NCBI GenBank assembly: GCA_046329055.1
Contig: JAXLVK010000001.1
Coordinates: 1-64,000 of the forward strand
Direction of reading: 5' to 3'
DNA from: JADKCL01 sp046329055
GTDB taxonomy: Bacteria; Bacteroidota; Bacteroidia; J057; JADKCL01
DNA length: 64,000 nt
Below, in pieces: positions 37,218 through 45,943 of the stretch (position 1 is the first letter of the stretch; the number at the start of each line of letters is the position of its first letter). Position numbers and translations under genes: made by a program. The notes under the pieces are model-generated. The model was not told the origin of the DNA and ran no database searches. It was given only the letters and a program-made list of their open reading frames with translations.

Positions 37218-37746
37218 CTTGCTTTCATTTCTCGACAAAGTGGTCGATCCCCGATTCGTGGATCATTCCGGGGTGCTTGAGGAGGCTGGGAAAACCGACA
37301 GAGGAAAGGCATTCAAGATGCAGCGAGTCCTTGACACCTATGGTTACGACCATCGACTATTTAGATTTGACCTACCGAGGATCAACCTTTTTCCCTACTT
37401 CGCGAAAACCTCAGGTTTGAGCAAAATTTGTGATTACATCCTGTTTGTTCAGGAGGCGGACGTCCTTCACGTATTGCTATTTGAACTCAAATTCGGAACC
37501 GAGTCGGCCACCCAACAGCTCCATGCCGCCGAAATCTTTGCTGACTACCTTCTGAGATCCGCAAGTCGCGTGGGTTTGTTTTCAATGGATTCCCGGATCC
37601 AAAAACGGAAATTCCGGGTCAGCGAAGAGAGAGCCAAGCAAAGAAATCGGCTAACAAAGGTTGGGCCTCCGACTCCTGATGAAAATGACATTTACAATCT
37701 CGACCATGCTGTCAAGATCAGGATTAAGGAGTTACTAGAACTATAA
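37198..37746 (+). CDS. Small partner protein, possible PD-(D/E)XK nuclease
   Basis: 182 residues from ATG 37198. Not recognised as a named family. LSKICDYILFVQEADVLHVL followed by LFELKFG gives a D...ExK arrangement: an Asp on one predicted strand and an E-L-K on the next, followed by a helix (ATQQLHAAEIFADYLLR). This is the pattern of PD-(D/E)XK nucleases. A basic C-terminal part (QKRKFRVSEERAKQRNRL) could bind nucleic acid. It overlaps the upstream ATPase by 20 nt and shares its AT-rich composition. Nuclease function is inference. Confidence 0.6.
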   Translation: MAKSIPDLLSFLDKVVDPRFVDHSGVLEEAGKTDRGKAFKMQRVLDTYGYDHRLFRFDLPRINLFPYFAKTSGLSKICDYILFVQEADVLHVLLFELKFGTESATQQLHAAEIFADYLLRSASRVGLFSMDSRIQKRKFRVSEERAKQRNRLTKVGPPTPDENDIYNLDHAVKIRIKELLEL

Positions 37747-37748
37747 TC

Positions 37749-39059
37749 TCACCTAACGCTGTCCTCCTCAGGCTTCACCAGCGGAGGGTACTTGGCATGG
37801 ATTTCCCGCATGATCTTTTCGATCCTGCCAGCCATGATCATGTGGTCCGTGCCGGAGTTTTTCTTGAGGACATTGGACATGAGGGCCACCATGTAAACGA
37901 GGCTGTCGCCGTGCTCGATGATGGCCACGGAGTTCATGTAGTTCTCGACATTGCCCTTGTACTTGCCGCATTGATAGCCTGCTTCGGGCTTGCACTTGTA
38001 GAGGCTTCCCGACTTGAAATAGACGGCAGCGTTCGCCAAGTCCTTGGAGCTCGCGTAGCGGATACGGCGGTCGGTGGAGTACATCAGACGCTTGATTTCC
38101 AAGCTGCTCTCAGGATCCACGATCTTGCCGCGTTCCAATGCCACTAGGTATTTCATCAGCGCGTTGGGGCAGCCGGTGCTGCCTCCCTTGCCGGGAACGA
38201 CTGCGCCGCCTCCACGGGTGAAGATGGTGCCCAGGTGCCAATCGTCCTCGCTGATGCCCAAGCCTTGCAGCGGGTCATTCACCACGGACATGGCCACGTC
38301 GGAGAGTTGGCTCTTGGGAGTCTTGCCGAAGTAGTCGTCGATCTGCTGTTGCGTGAGTGTCGGGTAGTCCTTGCCAAATACCCGCATCAGTATGGCCTCG
38401 CGCCATACGACAGCTGCCGCGCCATTGTTGCTCACGGAGATCATGTGGTCGGCCCACTCGATGATCGAGAAGGTATCGCTCGGGATGACGGTCCGCTTGA
38501 GGAACTTGGTGGTGTTCGGGTCGTAAATCGGAATGGTGTGCTCGTCCGACATCGCCCATTGGCCGCCGCGGACAACCTTGGACTTGATGAGTTGAAGGCG
38601 CTTCTCGTAGGATTCGGGGTAGATCTCCCGCAATTCGCAAAAGAGTCCCGCGAGCACGGCCAGCTTGCCGACAGAGCCTGGCTGATAGCCAGAGAATTCC
38701 TTGCGGGCGGCATACCGGAATGGACGTCCGGGCGTGATGTCGAGGACTGCGATCGAATAGGCAGAGGACAAGCCGCCAAAGAGGCCATTGATCGCCTTTT
38801 GCAAGGTCGAATCCACCGCAGGCAACGAATCCAATGCGTCCCCCAACCGGCCTGTCAAGTGGAGCTTGATGTCGTTGATCGACTTCATCTGCCCGGGCAA
38901 GGGGCTCTTGTCCTTGATCTTGCCGTCGATGACGGCGCGAAGTCGTTCCAGGCGTTTGATCCCGGAATAATTGAATCCATCGATGGGATAGCTGCGCGCG
39001 ACTTGGGTGATGCCCAGCAACAGGGCCAAAACGAGACTGATGCGAACGAACTTTTTCAT
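37749..39059 (-). CDS. Exported serine hydrolase, beta-lactamase/PBP-like
   Basis: 436 residues with a signal peptide (MKKFVRISLVLALLLGITQV then ARS). The active-site motifs of the penicillin-binding fold are present: SxxK as PGSVGK (~residue 128), SxN as SVSNNGAA, and KSG as YFKSGSLY. The family acylates peptidoglycan-like or other amide substrates. It lies 7 nt downstream of the PEP-synthase-like gene on the same strand and was probably co-transcribed with it. It converges with the ATPase cassette, with a gap of 2 nt. Confidence 0.85.
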   Translation of the reverse strand: MKKFVRISLVLALLLGITQVARSYPIDGFNYSGIKRLERLRAVIDGKIKDKSPLPGQMKSINDIKLHLTGRLGDALDSLPAVDSTLQKAINGLFGGLSSAYSIAVLDITPGRPFRYAARKEFSGYQPGSVGKLAVLAGLFCELREIYPESYEKRLQLIKSKVVRGGQWAMSDEHTIPIYDPNTTKFLKRTVIPSDTFSIIEWADHMISVSNNGAAAVVWREAILMRVFGKDYPTLTQQQIDDYFGKTPKSQLSDVAMSVVNDPLQGLGISEDDWHLGTIFTRGGGAVVPGKGGSTGCPNALMKYLVALERGKIVDPESSLEIKRLMYSTDRRIRYASSKDLANAAVYFKSGSLYKCKPEAGYQCGKYKGNVENYMNSVAIIEHGDSLVYMVALMSNVLKKNSGTDHMIMAGRIEKIMREIHAKYPPLVKPEEDSVR

Positions 39060-39066
39060 GACGGTA

Positions 39067-41985
39067 TTAGAGGGTGGCCGAAAGCTGAATCATCTTGGAC
39101 TCAGGCATCTGCGGAGTGATCTTCTTGAGGTAATCAGAGGCGAGGGCGTTCTTGTTCTCGACGAAGGGCCGGACTTGGAACAGCCAAATCTTGTCGTCCT
39201 TGAAGCCCAATTCGATGTCCCAAGGACCTTTGGATTCGACATTGTCGGCGGTCGCCATCTTCTTCTTGATCTCGGAGGCCATCTCACGGAGTGCCTTGAG
39301 GTTGACGGTCTTGAGGATGGGCGTTTCAAATGTGGCCATGCGCTTGTCCGTGCCGCCCGTGGTGGGCAGACGGTTGAAATAGGGCTCGCGGGCAGGGGAC
39401 AGCAGGGTCGTGCTTCCGTTGCCACGGAGGAGGAAGGACTCAGCCGCTTGGCCATCTACGGCACCGCCCGCACCACGGCTGAAGGCGATGGTGATGTCCT
39501 CGGCGTTGTCGGTTTTGATGCCCTTGGTCACCATGACACCGCTGTAATCCACGTCCACAGAGGGAATCACCAGGATGGAGGGGAACACGTTTTGCGGGTC
39601 ATTCAGGTATTTCTGACGCCACTTGTAGCTGCGCTCGGAATACGGCGATGCCCAGACGTCCTTGATGCCTTGCATGATCTTATCCGGCTCAGCGACGTTG
39701 AACAGGGTCAGGTTCAGGCCAGCACCAGTGAAGTCCTTGAGGTCCTCCATGTTGGTGTCGCTGCGGAGGAACACGGGCACCTTGCCTATGTCAGCTCCCA
39801 ACACCGCCTTGAACTGATCCTTGATATCTTGCACGAAATCCGGCAGGAGCGGCATGGACTTGATCAGGTTGCGGAGCTTCTCGAGTTCCTTCAGGGTGTA
39901 TTCCTCCACGTCCGCCTCGGATTTGCCTGCGTTCCGCTGCTGCTCCGCCGTGGTGAAAATGCGGTTCACGTACTCCCAGTACGACTCATTGCCACCGGGC
40001 ATTTTCTGGTCGAGGTGCTCGCGGAAGATGCCGAAGCCGATCACGAAGCCCTCAACCACATGGTCGGGGAACATGAACTTGAGCTGTCCGAGGTTGGCAG
40101 CTTTCGGGCCGCAGAGCTTGCCGCTGTCGCCTGCACGCAACTGACGCAGGTTCACGCACTTCTTCTCATTCAGATTGATCTTCTCGATCGGGACGGAGAT
40201 TTTTTCCTCCTTGCGCTTCTTGACTTCGAAGAGCTTCTTCTCCTCCTCGGACATTTGATCGGCGAGCTTCATGATCACCGTGCCCTTGTTGGAAACCGCG
40301 AAGAAGACGCTTTTGCCATTGTATTTCTCTAGGGCCTCCAAGTTTTGAAGGCTCAGCACCGCGTTCGGGATTCCCAGGTTGCGGGCCAAAAGCTGCACGT
40401 GGGAGACGATGTTCCCCTCGGTCACGGTCATGATGCCCGCGATGGGCTTGAGGTCGGATGGAGGACGGTTGAAGGCATAAACCTTGTCCTTGGTAACCTC
40501 GATGGAGTTTTCATTTCCAGTCACGACCACGAGTTCGCCCATTGCGAAGCCGGGGTTCACACCGCGGATGCGGCTCTGCTCCGGGATGTCCATCACTTGG
40601 TTGCTGAACTTGGCTTGGGTCGCCACGAAGTCGCCGAGACGACCTGCGCTCGAGCCGAGGTGCAGCAAGACAGAGCTGCGGATGCGGTCGTCCATGAAGC
40701 CAAATGCAATCGGTTCGAATCCGCCCATGAGGTTGATGGTCTCCATATAGACCCCACGGCACATGCCGGTGCCCCATTCCACATGGCTCCTTGCAACCTC
40801 CGCATAGCGGTTCAGTTCAGCCATGGCCATTTCTGCCTTCTTGGGCGGGCGGATGAGGAACTCGGTTCCCTCCCACTCCCATTTCTCCAAGAAACCTGCG
40901 CCAGCGGCAGCCCAGCTCAGGGCGTAGATTTTTTCCAGTTCCTCCTGCAGGGTCTTGGTTTCCCAGCTGCTTGCCTCACGGAAGAGGATATTCTCCAATT
41001 GGATGGAGATGTCGAGCAGGGCGAGGCGGGACTTTGCCTTGGTTTCCTTGCCTATGCCCACGCGAATTTTCCATATCATCTCAGCAAATGCCTTCGCGCG
41101 CTCCGCGCCGGGTTGGGTATTGCTTTGAGCTGTGATGAAATCGCCGATGGTCTTCCGCAGGGGCGAATCCGTGGTCATCTTGCTCAGGTACTTTTGCAGG
41201 CTGCTCAGTTGCACCGGGGCAAAGACCGTCTCCATGTCCTTGAGCAAGGTTGCAAATTGCCCGTTTTGCTCGGCACTGAGTTTCGTTTTGTGCTTGGCTT
41301 GGAAGTCGCGAACCGCTTGGATGTCAGTGGCCTCAGGCTGGTTGTGGATCTTGATCCGCAGGTCCATGAAGGGGGAATACTCGTCTCCGAGCACCCGCGA
41401 AACGGCGCGAACATTCTGCGTCTTTTGGTCATCGCCTGCGTGGGGGATGTCCTTGGCTGCCTGACGGATCAGGAAGAAATTCTGTGCCAATGCGTCATCC
41501 TTCGCGAGCAGCCATTCGAAGAAGCTGATGCCCCAGGCCTCTTCATCCTCCGCCTGGGTCGCTCCACGGTAGTATTGTCCGCGGCGGTTCACCCAGCCAT
41601 CGTCGGCATTCATGAGGAAACGCTCGATTTGATACTGCTTCAGGCGTGACTGCCGATAGGACGCATCCCAAAACTCCGAGTTTCCGGTCTTGGCGAGGAT
41701 TTGGCCGAGATAGACGTGATTCGTCCGGGCAAGGGCCTCTACATCATCCTTGTAGCGGGCGCGTTGGAGGTTTTTCTTGTTTTGTTCGGCACAGCCCACT
41801 TTGGGTTCAGCATAGCTGCCATCCGCACAATACCAGCGGATGTCCTTGTACGGCCCCCGCATGTCCAGCTTATAGGTTGCGATCATCTTCTTGATCGCCT
41901 CATTGTCCTTGGGCTGCGCACTCACGACCTGTCCCATACACAGGAGCAACCCCACCACCCAGAATACTTTGGTGTTTTTGATCAT
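39067..41985 (-). CDS. PEP-synthase-like protein (swivel plus ATP-binding domains) with a signal peptide
   Basis: 972 residues. The N-terminus MIKNTKVFWVVGLLLCMGQV then VSAQP is a convincing signal peptide. About 450 helical residues of no known family follow. Next comes a PEP-utilising swivel domain with MTVTEGNIVSHVQLLARNLG, then IPNAV (the His of SHV is at the phospho-His position). A pyruvate-phosphate-dikinase-type ATP-binding domain follows (LCGPKAANLGQL, PVFLRSDTNMEDL, GAGLNLTLFN, GPWDIELGF). The PEP/pyruvate TIM barrel is absent. Domain order is swivel first, the reverse of PEP synthase. An ATP-grasp enzyme with an export signal is odd, since ATP is scarce outside the cytoplasm. Confidence 0.8.
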   Translation of the reverse strand: MIKNTKVFWVVGLLLCMGQVVSAQPKDNEAIKKMIATYKLDMRGPYKDIRWYCADGSYAEPKVGCAEQNKKNLQRARYKDDVEALARTNHVYLGQILAKTGNSEFWDASYRQSRLKQYQIERFLMNADDGWVNRRGQYYRGATQAEDEEAWGISFFEWLLAKDDALAQNFFLIRQAAKDIPHAGDDQKTQNVRAVSRVLGDEYSPFMDLRIKIHNQPEATDIQAVRDFQAKHKTKLSAEQNGQFATLLKDMETVFAPVQLSSLQKYLSKMTTDSPLRKTIGDFITAQSNTQPGAERAKAFAEMIWKIRVGIGKETKAKSRLALLDISIQLENILFREASSWETKTLQEELEKIYALSWAAAGAGFLEKWEWEGTEFLIRPPKKAEMAMAELNRYAEVARSHVEWGTGMCRGVYMETINLMGGFEPIAFGFMDDRIRSSVLLHLGSSAGRLGDFVATQAKFSNQVMDIPEQSRIRGVNPGFAMGELVVVTGNENSIEVTKDKVYAFNRPPSDLKPIAGIMTVTEGNIVSHVQLLARNLGIPNAVLSLQNLEALEKYNGKSVFFAVSNKGTVIMKLADQMSEEEKKLFEVKKRKEEKISVPIEKINLNEKKCVNLRQLRAGDSGKLCGPKAANLGQLKFMFPDHVVEGFVIGFGIFREHLDQKMPGGNESYWEYVNRIFTTAEQQRNAGKSEADVEEYTLKELEKLRNLIKSMPLLPDFVQDIKDQFKAVLGADIGKVPVFLRSDTNMEDLKDFTGAGLNLTLFNVAEPDKIMQGIKDVWASPYSERSYKWRQKYLNDPQNVFPSILVIPSVDVDYSGVMVTKGIKTDNAEDITIAFSRGAGGAVDGQAAESFLLRGNGSTTLLSPAREPYFNRLPTTGGTDKRMATFETPILKTVNLKALREMASEIKKKMATADNVESKGPWDIELGFKDDKIWLFQVRPFVENKNALASDYLKKITPQMPESKMIQLSATL

Positions 41986-42276
41986 CGATTTCCGGCATTC
42001 AATTCCGTGGCGAAACTACAAAAAAATGCGGTTGAGCACTGAATCTGAACTGAGGAATCAAGACACCATTTCCGGTCACAGGCACTTGATTTTGGGAATT
42101 CTGGGCCTGAGCATCACGAAATTTGTCCAAAACTGTTGACCCAACTCGGAAATTTCCTAGATTCACAACACCCAGCCAAGCCGTGTGTCCCCACACAGGA
42201 AATTGCCAAGCTCTGAGAGAAGCGGAAAACCCAGTGATTTTCAGTGTGTAAAACCGTTTATCGTTCATTCGTTCTT

Positions 42277-43011
42277 ATGAAAAAATCATTCGTCCTGCTG
42301 CTGTTCGCCCTTTGCATCGGCATTGCAGCATCCGCACAATCGGAAACACCTACCTTCGAACCGATCCAGGACATAAAAACCGGCCCATACATCATTCCCA
42401 AACTTGAGTTGCCGGGTTCGATCGTTCAGCTGGCATTGATTCCAAGCCACATCCATCCTTCTTACCACGACACCTTCAATCCCCTCCCGATCGCTGGAAC
42501 GGTGGAGGTGGGAATAGGCAAGAAGTCTGCGGCAATCCTGGGCCTTGGGTTCCGATATGGGAAAAACCGTGCTTGGTTCGGCCCGAACAATTCTGGCTAC
42601 TGGACTGGGAAGTTCAATGTGTTTCGCCTCCTTGTTGCCTACAGGTACTACTTCAAGGACCGAGGCGGGCGCGGATTCTACACCCAACCCACAGCCAAGG
42701 TCGTCTCCGGCAGGACTACACAATTCTATGCTAACGCCACGGAATCCAAAATGAACATCGATTTCATCATCTCCAACCGGATTGGCTTGCAGATGAAACT
42801 CTGGCGAGGCCTGTTCCTGGATGGATCGCTTGGAGTAGGACTGGGTTTCCGCTCAGAAGAGAACTTCTTCACTTACAATTGGGGGTATTTCTACAATACC
42901 GCCATGGATGAGATCAGCTTCCTCGACACCCAGATTATTTGGGGTTGGGGACGGAAGCCTACGGTTTCCATCGTCGGCGATGGCAGCCTAGCCTTGGGTT
43001 GGCGCTTCTGA
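42277..43011 (+). CDS. Outer-membrane beta-barrel-like hypothetical protein
   Basis: 244 residues from ATG 42277. It has a signal peptide (MKKSFVLLLFALCIGIAASA), then alternating amphipathic strands rich in Tyr, Phe and Gly (GFRYGKNRAWFG, RLLVAYRYYFKDRGGRGFYT, LFLDGSLGVGLGFR) and a terminal Phe (LALGWRF), all typical of small outer-membrane barrels. Function unknown. It is divergent from the PEP-synthase-like gene; the ~290-nt gap between them presumably holds both promoters, but I see no strong match. Confidence 0.7.
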   Translation: MKKSFVLLLFALCIGIAASAQSETPTFEPIQDIKTGPYIIPKLELPGSIVQLALIPSHIHPSYHDTFNPLPIAGTVEVGIGKKSAAILGLGFRYGKNRAWFGPNNSGYWTGKFNVFRLLVAYRYYFKDRGGRGFYTQPTAKVVSGRTTQFYANATESKMNIDFIISNRIGLQMKLWRGLFLDGSLGVGLGFRSEENFFTYNWGYFYNTAMDEISFLDTQIIWGWGRKPTVSIVGDGSLALGWRF

Positions 43012-43098
43012 TACCGTGCTCGGTTTCAATCTTGAATGAACGGTGCCAACGCTCCCGGAGATTGGCTTTCTAATTGTGATTGTTATTTTGCAGCACCT

Positions 43099-45030
43099 AT
43101 GAAACTACAACGATTCGGCGTTCTCATTTTCGCTGCACTACTCCTATGGTCCTCGGCAAGGGCTCAGGATCCGCGTGTGGCTGACAGCTTGCGAAAGATC
43201 GTGCAAGCGTATCCTCATCGAGACACTACCTACCTCGACCATCTCAAGAAATTGGAGGTGGCGCTGATCTACGTCTCTCCTGCTGGCGAGTGCCTCGACC
43301 TCTGTAAACTCTCAATACACATCGCCGATTCGCTGCGGGACACCTTCAGGCTGGCAGATGCCACCAACATGGTCGCCAACTGCTACAAGAACGCGGGACT
43401 CGATGACCGCTGCCTGACCGAGTATTTCAAGGCTCTCGAACTATTTGAGGCCATCAATGACCGAAAATGGATCTCCAATCTTCACAGCAACATTGGCACC
43501 ATGTTCATGAACAAGGGTGACCTGGACCGCGCACTCAAGGAGCAGCAGTTGGCGCTGAAAATCCGGCAGGAAATCAATTATACCAAGTCTATTTCAGGGC
43601 TTTACAATGCGCTGGGCCTGGTTTATTCCAAGTTGAACCAAGAGGCGGAGGCCATCAAGTATTACAACATCGCTGTGGACAGCAGCCGCTCAGAATCCAG
43701 CCCCTACGGCAGAGGACTCTATCTTGGCAACATCGGTGTCGCCTGCGGACGACTTGGGATGCACGCCGCCTGCGTGGAGTACAACCGGAAGGCCCTCGCG
43801 ATCCACCAAGAGATGGAGCTGCCGCAAGAGAGCTGCCGCGACATGCACAACATCGGCAGTGGGTACGTGAATTGGGGCAAGCTCGACAGCGCATTCTATT
43901 ACCTCAACAAATCGTATTCGATCGCGGAAACCAATCAATACTACGAGGTGATGGCTGCCTCCGCCAACGAACTCAAGAAGGTTTACACCCTGAAAAAAGA
44001 CTTTCAGCAGGCACTGAAGTGGGCAAATCGCAACATGGAGATCAGCGATACCATTTTCATGTTCAAACGGGAAGGTGAGAACAAGGCCATGGAAGTCGCC
44101 TACCGCGTGGAGCAGAAAGAGCGCGAGGACGAGCATCAGCGCGAGACCGCCAAGCTGCAACAGGAGGCCGACCTCAAGCGGCAGCGCATCCTGAATTGGT
44201 CGCTCGGAATCGGAGTCGTCCTGCTGGGCAGTTTTGGGTTTGTCGTCACCAAGCGCTACCGCGAAAAGCAGCAGGCCAATACCATCTTGGAGCAGAAGGT
44301 CACAGAACGCACCGCAGCCCTCCGCCAAGCCAATGAGAACCTGCAAAACGAGGTCGCGGAGAAGGAAAAGGCCACCAAAACGCTGGGAACCTTCCTCTAC
44401 CGCAGCTCTCATGACATCAAGGGACCGCTCACGACCATCAAGGGGCTCGTTCAAGTGGGCCGCTCCGAAAATGAGTCCGATCCCTTCCTGGAGCACATCG
44501 GTCAGAAGGTGGAGCAACTCGACGGTGTCCTGCAACAGCTCATCGACAAGGTCGAATTGGATGCCCATGCCGCTGCGATGGATGCCGTGGACATCACGGC
44601 CATCGTAGCGAGCGTCCGCAACCAAGTTGCCAACCGTGACGGTTATGCCGCCATCCAGTGGGCAGAGGAGATCAACATCAGCAGTCCCCTGGTCGCTGAC
44701 GAGAAGCTGCTCAAGTCGATCATCCGGCAGTTGCTCAACAACGTCATCGATTTCCGGCGGCGGGACGCGGCCGACAATGCCTGCAAAATCTCAGTCCGGG
44801 GCGGCGGCAGCCATTGGCGGATTGCCATCGAGGACCGTGGAATCGGGCTGGGAGACTTGGAGGCTGAGAAGGCATTTGAGATGTTCCGTCGTGGCAGCAA
44901 CCAAAGCCGAGGCGCAGGATTGGGGCTCTACCTCGCCCAGGAGGCCTCCCAGAAACTCGGTGCGACGCTGAGCTTAGAGCGGCTGGAACAAGGATTGGTT
45001 GCAGTGTTGGAAAAAACCGCGCATTCCTAA
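43099..45030 (+). CDS. TPR-containing sensor histidine kinase
   Basis: 643 residues from ATG 43099. A signal peptide (LLLWSSARAQ) leads to about six periplasmic TPR units (~30-330, e.g. AGLDDRCLTEYFKALELFEA). A coiled coil and one membrane helix (ILNWSLGIGVVLLGSFGFVV, ~380-400) follow. The kinase has H-box SSHDIKGPLTTIKGL, N-box LLNNVIDF, G1 EDRGIGLGDLE and G2 GAGLGLYLAQEA. This is the usual Bacteroidota TPR-kinase design. No response regulator is adjacent, so it is an orphan kinase. Confidence 0.9.
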   Translation: MKLQRFGVLIFAALLLWSSARAQDPRVADSLRKIVQAYPHRDTTYLDHLKKLEVALIYVSPAGECLDLCKLSIHIADSLRDTFRLADATNMVANCYKNAGLDDRCLTEYFKALELFEAINDRKWISNLHSNIGTMFMNKGDLDRALKEQQLALKIRQEINYTKSISGLYNALGLVYSKLNQEAEAIKYYNIAVDSSRSESSPYGRGLYLGNIGVACGRLGMHAACVEYNRKALAIHQEMELPQESCRDMHNIGSGYVNWGKLDSAFYYLNKSYSIAETNQYYEVMAASANELKKVYTLKKDFQQALKWANRNMEISDTIFMFKREGENKAMEVAYRVEQKEREDEHQRETAKLQQEADLKRQRILNWSLGIGVVLLGSFGFVVTKRYREKQQANTILEQKVTERTAALRQANENLQNEVAEKEKATKTLGTFLYRSSHDIKGPLTTIKGLVQVGRSENESDPFLEHIGQKVEQLDGVLQQLIDKVELDAHAAAMDAVDITAIVASVRNQVANRDGYAAIQWAEEINISSPLVADEKLLKSIIRQLLNNVIDFRRRDAADNACKISVRGGGSHWRIAIEDRGIGLGDLEAEKAFEMFRRGSNQSRGAGLGLYLAQEASQKLGATLSLERLEQGLVAVLEKTAHS

Positions 45031-45071
45031 GCTGTCCTTGTCCTAAATTGTCTAGCAAAATCAGGATTACA

Positions 45072-45884
45072 ATGCAGTTCGAAACGCTTCAGATTTCCAT
45101 CGCGGACCATGTCGCCGAGGTGGCCTTCAACCGCCCCGACAAAGCCAATGCCTTCACCGAGACCAGCTTCCGCGAGTTCAAGGCCGCCATGGAGTGGCTC
45201 GACGACGAGGACTCGGTCCGTGCAATCATTCTCCGAGGCAATGGCAAACATTTCTGCGCCGGAATCGACCTCGAATTGCTCCTGAGCGTGGACGCCAAGA
45301 CCCAGGAAGAATGCCCGGGTCGCAAACGCGAGAAGCTGATGGGCCTCGTGAAGGTCCTCCAATCTCCCATCGACGCGATCGAGAAATGCCGGAAACCGAT
45401 CCTTGCTGCCGTCCACGGCGGTTGCATCGGCGCCGGACTTGATTTGGTGGCCGCTTGCGACATGCGCTACTGCACGCAGGATGCCTATTTCTGTCTAAAA
45501 GAAATCGATCTCGGAATGGTCGCCGACCTCGGCAGCCTGCAACGCCTTCCCAAAATCATCTCTCCCGGATTTGTTTCGGAAATGGCCTATACCGGGCGCA
45601 ATGTCCCCGGAACCGAAGCAGCCCGTGTCGGATTGGTGAATTCCGTCCACGACAGCATCGATGCCTTGCTCACCGCAGTCCGCCAAGTCGCCGCCCAGAT
45701 TGCAAGCAAGTCCCCGCTCAGCATCCGCGGCACCAAGCAAGTCCTGCTCTACGCCCGCGACCACAGCGTCCAAGACAGCCTCAACCAAATCGCCCTCTGG
45801 AACGCCGCCCTCCTCCTCAGCGAAGACCTCGCCAACGCCGGGAAAGCCGCCATGACCCGCACCACCCCAACATTCCGCCCCTAA
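45072..45884 (+). CDS. Enoyl-CoA hydratase/isomerase family protein
   Basis: 270 residues from ATG 45072 (an in-frame start at 45048 adds 8 residues). It is a crotonase fold with the oxyanion-hole segments NGKHFCAGIDLELL and HGGCIGAGLDLVAACD. RYCTQDAYFCLKEIDLGMVA places Glu at the second-helix position and Asp in GLDL. The family acts on acyl-CoA esters, often as delta3,5-delta2,4-dienoyl-CoA isomerase when acidic residues sit here. It is 41 nt downstream of the kinase gene. Confidence 0.88.
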   Translation: MQFETLQISIADHVAEVAFNRPDKANAFTETSFREFKAAMEWLDDEDSVRAIILRGNGKHFCAGIDLELLLSVDAKTQEECPGRKREKLMGLVKVLQSPIDAIEKCRKPILAAVHGGCIGAGLDLVAACDMRYCTQDAYFCLKEIDLGMVADLGSLQRLPKIISPGFVSEMAYTGRNVPGTEAARVGLVNSVHDSIDALLTAVRQVAAQIASKSPLSIRGTKQVLLYARDHSVQDSLNQIALWNAALLLSEDLANAGKAAMTRTTPTFRP

Positions 45885-45943
45885 AGAAAACGCCCAGCGC
45901 ACCCATAAGCTATTCATTATCAATTATTAATTAATAATTACAG

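Noticed and set aside
35829..37746. Assignment of the ATPase pair to OLD, PARIS, Septu or Gabija
   Set aside because: No TOPRIM, DUF4435-like, HNH or UvrD features were seen; only a generic ATPase plus D...ExK pattern.
38235..41649. Long plus-strand frames opposite the serine hydrolase and PEP-synthase-like genes
   Set aside because: They are antisense shadows rich in His/Leu/Val without motifs, whereas the minus-strand frames have signal peptides and active-site motifs.
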